Positions 42,689 to 51,091 of a stretch of DNA of 64,000 bases are shown here, piece after piece. The DNA lies in assembly GCA_030765525.1 (NCBI GenBank), contig JAVCCK010000038.1, forward strand, positions 124,001-188,000, written 5' to 3'. Below the pieces are notes generated by a model that worked only from the letters and a program-made list of their open reading frames with translations, was not told the origin of the DNA and did no database searches. The number at the start of each line of letters is the position of its first letter. Position 1 is the stretch's first letter. Origin of the DNA: Candidatus Lernaella stagnicola (GTDB lineage: Bacteria; Lernaellota; Lernaellaia; Lernaellales; Lernaellaceae). A program made the position numbers and the translations under genes.

Positions 42689-43009
42689 ATGGCCAAGGGT
42701 CTCGGAAACATTATGAAAATGGCCCAACAAGCCCAAAAACAAATGATGAAGGTCCAGGAGGAGTTGGCTGACAAACGCATTGAAGCCAGTTCCGGCGGCG
42801 GCATGGTGACCGTCGTGGTCAACGGCAAGCACGAACTGCTTTCGATCAACATCCAACCCGAAGCCATCGACCCGGAAGACCCCGAAATGCTGCAGGATCT
42901 CATCGTCGCCGCAGTCAACGAAGCGATGCGTCAGGCGCAGGAATTGATCACCGCCGAGATGCAGAAAGTCACCGGCGGCATGGGTATCGACCTGCCCGGT
43001 TTGTTCTAG
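42689..43009 (+). CDS. YbaB/EbfC nucleoid-associated protein
   Basis: A 106-residue DNA-binding protein of the YbaB family with the typical MAKGLGNIMKMAQQAQKQMM start, the GGGMVTVVVNGKHELLSI core and the DLIVAAVNEA helix. It lies between dnaX and recR, 15 and 2 bases apart, the conserved order. Confidence 0.94.
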   Translation: MAKGLGNIMKMAQQAQKQMMKVQEELADKRIEASSGGGMVTVVVNGKHELLSINIQPEAIDPEDPEMLQDLIVAAVNEAMRQAQELITAEMQKVTGGMGIDLPGLF

Positions 43010-43011
43010 GC

Positions 43012-43623
43012 ATGCTGTTTGATCGCGGACCGCTGCACGAACTGGTCACTCAGCTCGCCAAGCTGCCCGGCGTAGGCCGCAAAACTGCCGAACGCCTGGC
43101 GATGCACATGCTGCGCGCGCCCGGCGAGGAAGTACACGCCCTTGCCGCGGCGATGCTCGAGGTTAAAGACCGCATCCAGTTGTGCGAAATTTGCTTCAAC
43201 TTGACCGACATTCAGCCCTGCTCGCTCTGCGCCGATGAAAACCGCAGCGGCGCCACGATTTGTGTGGTGGAGCAACCGCAAGATGTGATCGCCATCGAGA
43301 AATCCGGGGCGTTCACGGGCAAGTACCACGTGCTGCACGGGGCGCTGTCGCCGTTGGACAATGTCGGCCCCGAGGAGATTCGCATTGCTGAGCTTCTGGC
43401 GCGAATCGACGCGGGCGGCGTCGAAGAAGTGATATTGGCGACCAACCCGAATCGAGAAGGCGAGGCGACGGCTTCGTATCTGGTCGAGCTGCTCGAGAGC
43501 CGGCCGGTCGAAGTATCGCGTATCGCGCACGGCGTGCCGGTGGGGTCGGATCTGGAATACGCGGACAGCGTCACGTTGAAATTGAGCCTGGAGGGCAGGA
43601 AAAAGATCTCGCGAACATCCTAG
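43012..43623 (+). CDS. recR: Recombination protein RecR
   Basis: A 203-residue protein that works with RecF and RecO in gap repair. The helix-hairpin-helix is LPGVGRKTAERLA, the zinc site is Cys58, Cys61, Cys70 and Cys73, the TOPRIM domain follows (ICVVEQPQDVIAIE), and the C-terminal ATNPNREGEATASYL and RIAHGVPVGSDLEYAD motifs are intact. Confidence 0.95.
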   Translation: MLFDRGPLHELVTQLAKLPGVGRKTAERLAMHMLRAPGEEVHALAAAMLEVKDRIQLCEICFNLTDIQPCSLCADENRSGATICVVEQPQDVIAIEKSGAFTGKYHVLHGALSPLDNVGPEEIRIAELLARIDAGGVEEVILATNPNREGEATASYLVELLESRPVEVSRIAHGVPVGSDLEYADSVTLKLSLEGRKKISRTS

Positions 43624-43685
43624 CCCTTGCCGCAAAGCTCGCCACGGCGCACAATAGAGGCATCAGAAAAAAGGATTTCGCGGTC

Positions 43686-44279
43686 ATGACGCTGATCAAT
43701 TACGAATCCAAAAAGATCAACTTTAAGATCATCTACTTCGGCCCCTCCCAATCGGGAAAGACCAGCAACCTGCAATGCGTCAGCCGCCGCACGCCGGTGG
43801 AGAAGCAGGGCGGGATGATTTTGCTGGCCGACAACGCCGATCGCACGACCTACTTCGACTTCCTGCCGCTCTTTCTGGGGCGGATTCGCGATTTCGACAC
43901 GCGGCTGCATCTATATGCGCTGCCGGGAAACGTCAATTTCGACACCAACCGGCTGCTGATCATGAAGGGTGTGGACGGCGTCGTGTTTGTCGCCGACGCC
44001 CGGCGCGACCGGCTGGACGACAACCTCGAAAGCTTGGCGTCTTTCCGCTTCGCCTTGCAGGATTACGGTTACGATCCCGAAACGGTGCCGCTGGTCATTC
44101 AGTACAACTATGCCGACGCCAAAGGCGCCTTGCCCGTCGAACAGTTGGCGGAGGTCCTCAACCCGGAGGGGCACGCTCAATTTGCAGCCGACGCGGTCAA
44201 AGGCGCGGGCGTAATCGAAACGCTCAAGGCGATTAGTCACCAGGTGTTGGCGTCGTTGGCCACGCGGCGGGCGGGCTGA
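43686..44279 (+). CDS. MglA-like small GTPase
   Basis: A 197-residue Ras-like protein. The P-loop is GPSQSGKTS, the switch region is TTYFDFLPL as in MglA, followed by YALPG, VFVADARRDRLDDN (conserved in MglA) and QYNYAD in the base-recognition position. MglA switches polarity of motility and secretion machines and usually pairs with a roadblock protein MglB, which is not next to it here. It follows recR by 62 bases. Confidence 0.85.
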   Translation: MTLINYESKKINFKIIYFGPSQSGKTSNLQCVSRRTPVEKQGGMILLADNADRTTYFDFLPLFLGRIRDFDTRLHLYALPGNVNFDTNRLLIMKGVDGVVFVADARRDRLDDNLESLASFRFALQDYGYDPETVPLVIQYNYADAKGALPVEQLAEVLNPEGHAQFAADAVKGAGVIETLKAISHQVLASLATRRAG

Positions 44280-44352
44280 AGAAGTTTGGCCCCTTTTTTC
44301 TGAAGAGTCGCGGCTCGGCGACAAAAAAAGCGTGTTTTGTCGGTAAGGGTGA

Positions 44353-44382
44353 TTGACATCGGCCGCTGAGCGTCGATAACAT
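44353..44382 (+). promoter_or_regulatory. Candidate promoter of the YbjN-like gene
   Basis: TTGACA, 18 bases, TAACAT, about 70 bases before the start codon. Confidence 0.5.
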
Positions 44383-44452
44383 GGCGACCGGTTTTTTGTT
44401 CACCTGCGACTAATCATTAAGCATTGTGTCCCATCAACGAAGGGGGGTCCAA

Positions 44453-44926
44453 ATGGGATTGTTTGGAAGTGGCTCTGGAACACTGATTCAGCAAGTGGAA
44501 GAATTCTTGAAAGCAAATGACTGGAAGTTCACCGTCATGGATGACAATTCGCTTATCCGTATGGGCTTCCAAGGCGACAACGGGAGTTGGACTTGCTTGA
44601 TTCGCTGTAAAGAGAAAGAAGGGTTCGTACTGATCTACTCGATTCTTCCCAACAATATTCCGGAACCAAATCGCCAGGCGATTGCGGAATATCTTACGCG
44701 TGCGAACTACGGCATGCGCGTCGGGAATTTCGAGATGGATTTCGAGGACGGCGAAGTGCGTTGCAAGACGGGCATCAGCATCAACGCAGCCGAAATCACG
44801 CAGGAGATTATCAAAGACCTGCTGTACATCAACTTGGTCACAACGGACAAATACCTGCCGGGTATCAATAAGGTCGTCTACGGCGACGCCAACCCGGCCG
44901 AGACCATTCAGCAAATCGAGTCATAG
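44453..44926 (+). CDS. YbjN-domain protein
   Basis: A 157-residue protein starting at MGLFGSGSG with GGGGGG upstream. The pattern VEEFLKANDWKFTVMDDNS, then WTCLIRCKEKEGFVLIYSIL and an amphipathic helix pair, fits the YbjN/type III secretion-chaperone-like fold. Such proteins are linked to sensory regulation. Its transcript ends at the hairpin that overlaps the next gene's 3' end. Confidence 0.72.
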   Translation: MGLFGSGSGTLIQQVEEFLKANDWKFTVMDDNSLIRMGFQGDNGSWTCLIRCKEKEGFVLIYSILPNNIPEPNRQAIAEYLTRANYGMRVGNFEMDFEDGEVRCKTGISINAAEITQEIIKDLLYINLVTTDKYLPGINKVVYGDANPAETIQQIES

Positions 44927-44982
44927 ACGATCCGATCGCCCGACTCGTTGTGGGATGAATGTAATAAGGTAGATGTTGGATC

Positions 44983-45017
44983 AAAGCCGCCGCGTTCTCA
45001 GAGCGCGGTGGCTTTTT
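44983..45017 (+). terminator. Terminator overlapping a convergent gene end
   Basis: AAAGCCGCCGCG/CGCGGTGGCTTT stem with an eight-base loop and six T on the plus strand. One arm encodes the last residues of the convergent carbonic anhydrase. Confidence 0.8.
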
Positions 45018-45537
45018 TGTACTGCCGCGCCACTTCGACGTAGTGCCCGGCTGCGTGCGTGATGCGCCCGAGCAGTTCCGGGTCCACTTCCCGAACGACA
45101 CGCGCCGGAACGCCAACGACCAGGGAGCGCGGCGGAACTTCCATTCCCTCCCGCACCACGGCCCCGGCCGCCACCACCGACAACTCGCCGATCGTCGCCC
45201 CGTCCAGGATAATCGCGCCCATGCCGATCAAGCAGCGGTCGCCGATCGTGCAGCCATGCAGGATGGCGCGGTGACCGACGGTAACCTCGTCGCCGACCAC
45301 CAGCGGGCCGATCCAACTTGTCTCGTGGCACATGCACATGTCCTGGATGTTCGTTCGCCTGCCGATGATCACCTCGTGCTCGTCGCCGCGTACGACGGCG
45401 CCGAACCAGATGCTGGAATCTTCGCCGACGCTTACCTCGCCGGTGATCGTAGCGTTGGGCGCCACGAACGCCGTGGGGTGAATGTGCGGTGTTTTTTCGC
45501 CGAACGGCAACAGGAGCGGTCCGTCGTATTCGCTCAT
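44998..45537 (-). CDS. Gamma-class carbonic anhydrase-like protein
   Basis: A 179-residue left-handed beta-helix protein with hexapeptide repeats (ATITGEVSVGEDSSIWFGAV). The metal histidines are in MCMCHETS (His71), VGHRAILHG (His89 and His94). Arg50 and Asp52 of VVRGDEHEV and Gln65 are also conserved. The C-terminal helix ends in KKATAL. It overlaps the metallo-hydrolase stop by four bases. Some relatives have other metal-linked activities, so the exact reaction is not certain. Confidence 0.85.
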   Translation of the reverse strand: MSEYDGPLLLPFGEKTPHIHPTAFVAPNATITGEVSVGEDSSIWFGAVVRGDEHEVIIGRRTNIQDMCMCHETSWIGPLVVGDEVTVGHRAILHGCTIGDRCLIGMGAIILDGATIGELSVVAAGAVVREGMEVPPRSLVVGVPARVVREVDPELLGRITHAAGHYVEVARQYKKATAL

Positions 45538-46238
45538 TGCGGCGCTTCGGCTTCGTCCGCCGCGGGCCGCTTCTTGCGCGGAGGCCCGAAGAGGATTTCG
45601 TCGATTTGTTCCGGCCGTAGTTTCACGAAAATGTTGTGTTTCCGCTCGACTTCGATCGTGGTGCGCGGGCCGTGCCCGGGATACAAAAAGATGTCGTCGG
45701 ACAGCACGAACAGCTTGTCCTTGATCGCCGTAATCAGCGTGTCGTAATCGCCGCCCTTCAAGTCGGTACGGCCGATGGCCCCGGCGAAGAGCGCGTCGCC
45801 GGTAAAAATCGTTTTCTTGTAACGCAAACAAATGCCGCCCGGCGAATGCCCCGGCGTGTGCAACACCTCGAAACGCAAACCGCCGACTTCCACCTCGTCG
45901 CCTTCGCGCAGCAGGCGGTCCGCCGGCGGGCTGAGGCGGGGCCGGCCCCGAAAAAACAACGACGGCCACGAAAAGGACGACAGCCGCTCGGCTTCGGCCT
46001 CGTGAATCATCAGCGGCGCACCGGTCAGGCGCTTGGCTTCGACGTTGCGACTGGCGTGGTCGTAGTGGGCGTGCGTGTTGACGATCGCCACCACGCGAGA
46101 ACCGCCGGCGCGAATGAGTTCCTCGATGCGTCGCCAATTGCCCGCCGGATCCACCAGCAACGCCTCGCCGGACAAGTCGTCGGTCACCAAATAGGTGTTG
46201 GTCTTGAAAAACCCGCTTTCCACCGTGTCGATTCGCAA
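45534..46238 (-). CDS. Metallo-beta-lactamase-fold hydrolase, glyoxalase II-like
   Basis: A 234-residue protein with the metal motif THAHYDH at 55-61, TPGHSPGG, GDALF and YPGHGP. The short length and PGHGP end resemble YcbL-type hydroxyacylglutathione hydrolases or persulfide dioxygenases. The last 15 residues are Lys/Arg then Ala/Glu-rich. It is co-transcribed with the carbonic anhydrase-like gene. Confidence 0.85.
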   Translation of the reverse strand: MRIDTVESGFFKTNTYLVTDDLSGEALLVDPAGNWRRIEELIRAGGSRVVAIVNTHAHYDHASRNVEAKRLTGAPLMIHEAEAERLSSFSWPSLFFRGRPRLSPPADRLLREGDEVEVGGLRFEVLHTPGHSPGGICLRYKKTIFTGDALFAGAIGRTDLKGGDYDTLITAIKDKLFVLSDDIFLYPGHGPRTTIEVERKHNIFVKLRPEQIDEILFGPPRKKRPAADEAEAPQ

Positions 46239-46309
46239 AAGATTCGTCTCCTAAAGGTATTTTCGAAGCATAAAGACCGCCTTCTCAGTGTCAACCGTCG
46301 CGCCAGTTG

Positions 46310-46338
46310 TTGACAAGCCGCAAACGGGTCCCTAAAAC
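46310..46338 (+). promoter_or_regulatory. Promoter of the Ctp protease gene
   Basis: TTGACA, 17 bases, TAAAAC, 45 bases before the start. A GAGGAAAAAGGGG ribosome site follows. Confidence 0.6.
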
Positions 46339-46383
46339 AAATGAACCGCGCGAGCAGCGCGAGGAAAAAGGGGAACGCCGAAT

Positions 46384-48087
46384 ATGACCGTCCGAAACAC
46401 CCGCCGCTTCACCATCATTGGACTCGTCGTTCTTCTGGCAAGCGTCTGGCTGGCCGGCGGTTGTCACTCCGATCCCCAGCAGACTCTGATCCTCGACGTT
46501 TTCGACTTGGTCGACCGTTTTTACGTTTTCAAAGTCGACCGGCGGGAAATGGCCGGCGACGCCCTGGCCGGCTTGCTCGACCGCCTGAAATACGAAGTTC
46601 GCGCCGAAGTGCGAACCAAGGAAATCCACGACTACCTGCTGGCGCGGGAAAACGGCGAGGACCCCACGCCGCCGGTCCGGAAAGAAGAAGACGAATCGCC
46701 CACGCCGATTCCGACTCCGTTTGACGACATCCAAATTGAAACCTCCCCCGTGAAAATCACGATGAACGTCGGCGCGGCGGCGTTTGAGCGCGAGTTGACT
46801 TCCGACAAGCGGGACGTCGCGCAGGTCCTGCTCGACGGCGTCGAATTTATACGCCAACACATCGACACCAAAAAAGAACCGGCCGATTTGCTGCAAACCG
46901 CGCTGGACGCCATGCTCAACAAGCTCGACCCGCATTCGGGCTTCCTAAACCTGACCGACTACAGCCAACTCAAGCAGGACACCGAAGGCGCTTTCGGCGG
47001 TGTGGGAATCGAAATCGGCATGAGCGACGGCATCCTGACCGTCATCGCGCCGATCGAGGGCACCCCCGCACACCTCGCCGGTCTGCTGGCCAAGGATCGC
47101 ATCGTCGCCATCGATGGGGTTGAATCGTATGGGCAGACACTGAATTGGGCGGTCAAGCGTATTCGCGGAAAGGTCGGCGAGCCGGTAGTGTTGAGCGTGC
47201 GGCGCGCCGGCAAAAAAACCCCGTTGGATATCTCCGTAGTGCGCGGCAAGATCAAGGCCGTGGCCACCAAAACCCGCCTCCTGCCCGGCGGCATCGGGCA
47301 CATTCGCGTCATCCAGTTCAGCGCCCGCACCCAGCGCGACCTGTTGGAAGCTATCCGTGATTTCGAATCACAACCTGAGAAAGTGCGCTGCCTGATCCTG
47401 GACTTCCGCAACAATCCGGGCGGCTTGTTGGAGCAATCGGTAGCCGTGGCCGACCTCTTCTTGAATTCGGGATTGATCGTCAACACGATCGGCCGCGGCT
47501 TCATGGAAGACCGCGAGCATTTTGCCGGCCGGCAAGGCACGCGAACCAATATCCCGCTGGTGGCCATGGTGAATTCGGGTAGCGCCAGCGCCTCGGAAAT
47601 CGTCGTCGGTGCGCTCAAGGATCACGGCCGCGCCCTGGTCGTGGGCTACCAAACCTTCGGCAAGGGTTCGGTGCAATCGATTTTCGAATTGCCCAACCGC
47701 ACGGGTTTGCGGCTGACGACGGCCATGCACTACACGCCGTCGGGCGCGTCGATTCAGGCGCACGGGATCACGCCGCACGTCCGCTTCGAATTGCCCGAAA
47801 CCGAGACGGCCTTTTTCTCCGAGTCGAAATTGGCCGGCCACTTGAAAAACATCACCGGCGACAAAGCGCCCGATCCGGACGTTTCGGTGGCGGTGGATCG
47901 CTTGTGGTACGCCTATGAAAAGAAGGGGCGGGTCAAGCGCGATGCCGAGCCCTTCAGCGACGAAAGCGATTTGCAATTGGCCTTTGTGCGGGATTTGCTG
48001 GACTCGCCGGATCTCTCCGTGGCGGCGCTCACCGAGCGTGCTCGTGAACTGACCGCCAACCTGCCGCCTGCTCCGAAGGTGGATTAA
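46384..48087 (+). CDS. C-terminal processing (S41) protease lipoprotein
   Basis: A 567-residue protein with lipobox VWLAGGC. An N-terminal helical domain includes a Pro/Glu-rich linker (residues 95-118). The PDZ domain starts GAFGGVGIEIG near residue 203. The S41 catalytic core has LILDFRNNPGG, Ser402 in NSGSASASE and Lys427 in TFGKGSVQ, the usual 25 residues apart. The C-terminal 80 residues are extra. It degrades or trims envelope proteins. Confidence 0.92.
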   Translation: MTVRNTRRFTIIGLVVLLASVWLAGGCHSDPQQTLILDVFDLVDRFYVFKVDRREMAGDALAGLLDRLKYEVRAEVRTKEIHDYLLARENGEDPTPPVRKEEDESPTPIPTPFDDIQIETSPVKITMNVGAAAFERELTSDKRDVAQVLLDGVEFIRQHIDTKKEPADLLQTALDAMLNKLDPHSGFLNLTDYSQLKQDTEGAFGGVGIEIGMSDGILTVIAPIEGTPAHLAGLLAKDRIVAIDGVESYGQTLNWAVKRIRGKVGEPVVLSVRRAGKKTPLDISVVRGKIKAVATKTRLLPGGIGHIRVIQFSARTQRDLLEAIRDFESQPEKVRCLILDFRNNPGGLLEQSVAVADLFLNSGLIVNTIGRGFMEDREHFAGRQGTRTNIPLVAMVNSGSASASEIVVGALKDHGRALVVGYQTFGKGSVQSIFELPNRTGLRLTTAMHYTPSGASIQAHGITPHVRFELPETETAFFSESKLAGHLKNITGDKAPDPDVSVAVDRLWYAYEKKGRVKRDAEPFSDESDLQLAFVRDLLDSPDLSVAALTERARELTANLPPAPKVD

Positions 48088-48093
48088 GTCCCG

Positions 48094-48450
48094 TTACTTG
48101 GTGTGCTCAACGAGTTCGCAGTCGACATCGGCGCGGCAGCGAATCGACCAATCCTGGCCGGCGCGCGTGAGCGTGATATCGTAATAATTGAACGCCGTGC
48201 GTTCGAATTTGAAGGTCACCGTCGAATCGGAAATCAGCGCGGGTTTGAACGCCACGAGATTTTCCAGACGCTTGGCGAAGCGCGGTTGGCCGCCCGCAGC
48301 GTGCTCGAAAAACATCTGTTGCGCGGCGACGGCCATCTGCGCGCGCACCATTAGATCACGCTGCGCCTCACGCTTCTTGCTGAACACGTCGCAGGCCGCC
48401 AGCGCCATCGCCATCGCCACAATCAATATCGCAAACATCCACCAACGCAT
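48094..48450 (-). CDS. Small lipoprotein with pilin-like body
   Basis: A 118-residue protein with signal and lipobox LAAC. The following AQRDLMVRAQMAVAAQQMFF helix and the sheet-like end (SDSTVTFKFERTAFNYYDIT, RCRADVDCEL with two cysteines) resemble the body of type IV pilins, although a lipid-anchored cysteine replaces the pilin N-terminus. The function is unknown. Confidence 0.55.
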   Translation of the reverse strand: MRWWMFAILIVAMAMALAACDVFSKKREAQRDLMVRAQMAVAAQQMFFEHAAGGQPRFAKRLENLVAFKPALISDSTVTFKFERTAFNYYDITLTRAGQDWSIRCRADVDCELVEHTK

Positions 48451-48533
48451 GGGCGCGCATTAAGCCACGATTGCTCCGTGATGGCAAATTCGTGTCGGAG
48501 TTTGGGCAAAACCGGCCCGCGCGCGTTATAATA

Positions 48534-49067
48534 ATGGCAATGTTTATCGTGTACGTTCCCGAGACCGAAATTCCGCTCTCAACCACCGCCGAGGTGATCG
48601 CCCTCCTGCGGCGTTATCCCTTCGAGCTCGAACTCGACTATTTCACGATCGGCCGGCGCGACACCGAGTACCTGGAAATTTTCCATGACGAGGAGGATGA
48701 CCAATACTCCCTCGCGTACATCGCCCCCGAAAAGGACGAGGCCCAGCCCCTGGCCGACCGCCTGACCTTTCCGCTGCTCGAGCGTATCGTCGCCGCGTTT
48801 TGCCATGGTGATTCTGATTGGATGACCTTGCCGACCGCCCGCCCGCCGATCGCCCATGCGCCAGTGGCCGCATCCTCGAGAGCCGATCGATCCGAGCCAT
48901 GGCGGGGGCCGCAAATCGACGAACACACGGTGGCCGACGATTTCCATCTAAGCGCGCCGCCGGTGCAACCCGAAGCCTACGGCTGCGCCCCGGTTCCGCT
49001 ATTATTGGTCGCCGCAGCGCTGGGCCTTTTCGGCTATCTTGTGTATTGGTTGGTCTTCTCCGGATAA
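48534..49067 (+). CDS. Hypothetical tail-anchored protein
   Basis: A 177-residue protein (175 if it starts at the ATG at 48540). The N-terminal 90 residues form an alpha/beta domain (MFIVYVPETEIPLSTTAEVI) and are followed by a polar linker. A single membrane helix at the C-terminus (LLLVAAALGLFGYLVYWLVF) anchors it with the domain in the cytoplasm. There is no ribosome site; a TATAAT at 48527-48532 would place the first base at about 48540, so the message may be leaderless. Confidence 0.55.
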   Translation: MAMFIVYVPETEIPLSTTAEVIALLRRYPFELELDYFTIGRRDTEYLEIFHDEEDDQYSLAYIAPEKDEAQPLADRLTFPLLERIVAAFCHGDSDWMTLPTARPPIAHAPVAASSRADRSEPWRGPQIDEHTVADDFHLSAPPVQPEAYGCAPVPLLLVAAALGLFGYLVYWLVFSG

Positions 49068-49080
49068 GACAGTCGGCAGC

Positions 49081-49110
49081 TTGACCCCGGGCCGTCGCAC
49101 GCTCTAAGAT
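49081..49110 (+). promoter_or_regulatory. Candidate promoter of the Cys-repeat protein
   Basis: TTGACC, 18 bases, TAAGAT, 36 bases before the start, with GGAGG in between. Confidence 0.45.
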
Positions 49111-49145
49111 ACAAAAGTTATTTTTCCCGCTTTTCGGAGGAAAAA

Positions 49146-49814
49146 ATGAATATGCGTTTGTCCCCAATCGCCGCGTGCGCGCTCGTGTTAGCCCTGGCGA
49201 TAAGTTTGATGGTGTTGGCCGACCCCGCGCCGGTGGAGGCGAGTAAAGATCTGTGCACCACCGCCGTCAGCCAGCTTTACGATCGCTGTAACTTGAACTT
49301 CCGCGTCAACGAGAACGCACTGACCGAAAACGAGGCGGTTGGGTTCTGTCGGGAGCAGACCGGGTCGTTGCTCAACGCGTGCTGGATTGGTTGCACCACC
49401 GGCACCAACAACTGCGGCGATATCGCGTCGTGCGTCGATAGCTGTTTTGACAGTTCGCAAACCTGCGGCTTCGTGGCCGACCTAGTTTACGATGGTTGCG
49501 ACGACGAGTTGCTAAGCAGCGACGCCGATGAGCCGCTGACCAAAAGCGAAGCCATCACCGAATGCGGCGACGTCGGCGGCCAGCGTCACAACTGCTACCG
49601 CAATTGCGCCTACGGCAACACCGACGACTGCGACGAAATGGATAACTGCCTGCAGCTTTGCGTCGATCCCAACGCCGACGTGGACGACGACACCACCACT
49701 GACGACGACACGACGACCACCGACGACGACACCGACGAAAACCTGGGCGAGTCGCTCGAAGAAGCTAGAGGCGAATCACTCGAAGACGTGCACGGCTCGT
49801 CCTGCGGGACCTGA
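49146..49814 (+). CDS. Secreted protein with two Cys-rich repeats and Asp/Thr tail
   Basis: A 222-residue protein with a signal sequence ending near PAPVEA. Two tandem repeats of about 75 residues share C-x(6-9)-LYD-x-C, EA(V/I)-x-x-C, a central C-x-x-x-C and a closing D-x-C-x-x-x-C. A tail of Asp and Thr (residues 178-200) and an acidic helix follow. It is likely a disulfide-rich exported protein; the family is unknown. Confidence 0.6.
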   Translation: MNMRLSPIAACALVLALAISLMVLADPAPVEASKDLCTTAVSQLYDRCNLNFRVNENALTENEAVGFCREQTGSLLNACWIGCTTGTNNCGDIASCVDSCFDSSQTCGFVADLVYDGCDDELLSSDADEPLTKSEAITECGDVGGQRHNCYRNCAYGNTDDCDEMDNCLQLCVDPNADVDDDTTTDDDTTTTDDDTDENLGESLEEARGESLEDVHGSSCGT

Positions 49815-49853
49815 CGTTCACGAAACCAATTTGACGACAGTACGACTCTTCGG

Positions 49854-49878
49854 CCCTCTCCCGCTAAGGGAGAGGGTT
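49854..49878 (+). terminator. Hairpin after the Cys-repeat gene
   Basis: CCCTCTCCC-GCTAA-GGGAGAGGG followed by TTTCGTTT. The same CCCTCTCC/GGAGAGGG arms occur in the repeat region near 32.69 kb, so it may be both a repeat and a terminator. Confidence 0.6.
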
Positions 49879-50048
49879 TCGTTTAAGTCCAACCTGGCGA
49901 TGATGTGCCCCGCCCGAAACTTCAACTCCGCAAATCCAGACACATCACGGGTTGTTGCAGGTGGTCGCGGTAAACGACGAACGTCACGAGGCGTGTCGCA
50001 TCTCCCGCTTGATAGGTTTCCCGCGTTCCGACGCAGAGGCGATCCGGC

Positions 50049-50396
50049 CTAGTATTCGCAATCGAGCCAGGTCTTGAGTTTCGCCTTCTCCTCGTCGGTC
50101 GGTTTCGTCAGTCCCGGCGGCATTTTACTTTTATCGATGACCCATTCCAGGATCTCGCCTTTATCCTTCTTGATCACCTCGACCTGATCGAAGTCGTACC
50201 CTTTGGGCGCGCCTTGCCGCGCCAACGGGCCTTTTTTGGCCGACGTGTGACAGGCACTGCACCACTGTTCCATAAACGCTTTGCCGAAGTTGTCGTAATT
50301 GGTTTCGCACTTCTTCTTGGCAAACGCGGTCTGCACGACCACGGCCAGGCAAAGCGCCAGCCCCCATACCAGCCACCATTGCACGCGTTGTTTCAT
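50049..50396 (-). CDS. Periplasmic monoheme cytochrome c
   Basis: A 115-residue protein with a cleavable signal ending TAFA. The heme is attached at CSACH, and the likely axial Met is in DKSKMPPG. The start is the ATG at 50396 with GGGAGAG upstream. Fold and length fit small class I cytochromes or the cytochrome domain of DUF1587-like proteins. It is the second gene of a cytochrome pair and lies 20 bases after the first. Confidence 0.82.
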   Translation of the reverse strand: MKQRVQWWLVWGLALCLAVVVQTAFAKKKCETNYDNFGKAFMEQWCSACHTSAKKGPLARQGAPKGYDFDQVEVIKKDKGEILEWVIDKSKMPPGLTKPTDEEKAKLKTWLDCEY

Positions 50397-50416
50397 CGCT
50401 TGCTCTCCCTTTGTGT

Positions 50417-50794
50417 TCAATTTTCCGGCGTATCGGCATCAACCCATGCCGTGAGCCGATCGCGTTCCGCTTGAGTCGGTTTGGTCGCATCCGGCGGCAT
50501 GGATTCACCCACGCCCGCCCGCTCTCGCGCATCGGCGGCGTCGGCTACCGCGCCGTCATAGGTGTCGAAATCGACGCCCGGCGGCGCCCCAACCCGGTCG
50601 ACGCCTGCGAGTTCCGAACTGTGGCATCGGGTGCAGTAATCCGCGAAAAAGCCTTGCGCGAAATTTTCCCATGTCGGGGCGGCGGCATCATCGTTGTCAT
50701 CATCGTCGTCATCGCCGCCGCCACACGCGAAAAGGACAATGGCGAGGACAAAAACCAAGATTGACGTCAGCAGAAAAAAACGGTTTGTTCTCAC
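50417..50794 (-). CDS. Lipoprotein monoheme cytochrome c with poly-Asp tether
   Basis: A 125-residue protein starting at a GTG (50794) that follows GGGAGG at ideal distance. The lipobox is VLFACG; then GGDDDDDDNDD forms an acidic tether. The heme site is CTRCH and the Met ligand lies in ESMPPDATKPT. It has the same layout as the downstream cytochrome but is membrane-anchored, so the two may pass electrons to one another. Confidence 0.82.
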   Translation of the reverse strand: MRTNRFFLLTSILVFVLAIVLFACGGGDDDDDDNDDAAAPTWENFAQGFFADYCTRCHSSELAGVDRVGAPPGVDFDTYDGAVADAADARERAGVGESMPPDATKPTQAERDRLTAWVDADTPEN

Positions 50795-50976
50795 GGTAAC
50801 CTCCCGTGCCGGTTTACGCCGCCGAGACCGCGCCGTTCCCGTCACCGATGTTTGAGATAAACGCCGGTAATTCAAGTGATTCCGGCACCCAACCCCGCAT
50901 CTGTGAAGTTACTTCAAGATTGAATATTCACCCTAGGCGCCGCGCCGATTTCTGTCAATCGAAATCCATTCCTTTC

Positions 50977-51006
50977 TTGACACTGGGGAAGCGATTCAAG
51001 TATCGT
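50977..51006 (+). promoter_or_regulatory. Promoter upstream of the leader ORF
   Basis: TTGACA, 18 bases, TATCGT, 34 bases ahead of the leader ORF start. Confidence 0.55.
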
Positions 51007-51040
51007 GAATAAAAATGTTGCAACCAACAAGGAGAAATCC

Positions 51041-51091
51041 ATGCATTGGCGTCCTGCTCCGAAGCCCAGACCGAATCCCCCCACGCGGTAA
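51041..51091 (+). CDS. Putative 16-residue leader peptide
   Basis: The ORF MHWRPAPKPRPNPPTR sits after AAGGAG at ideal spacing, behind a good promoter. It is too short to be a structural protein, and five prolines and four arginines in 16 codons could slow ribosomes. Two inverted repeats follow before the methyltransferase: GGCAACCT/AGGTTACC (51094-51120) and GTACCG/CGGTAC (51147-51164). An attenuation-type switch is inferred; a chance ORF or an old start of the downstream gene is possible. Confidence 0.4.
   Translation: MHWRPAPKPRPNPPTR

Noticed and set aside
44998-46137. A single 379-codon minus-strand frame covering the carbonic anhydrase gene and much of the metallo-hydrolase gene
   Set aside because: Only the last 179 residues are protein-like. 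The upstream part is the out-of-frame shadow of the metallo-hydrolase, whose own frame has all metal motifs.
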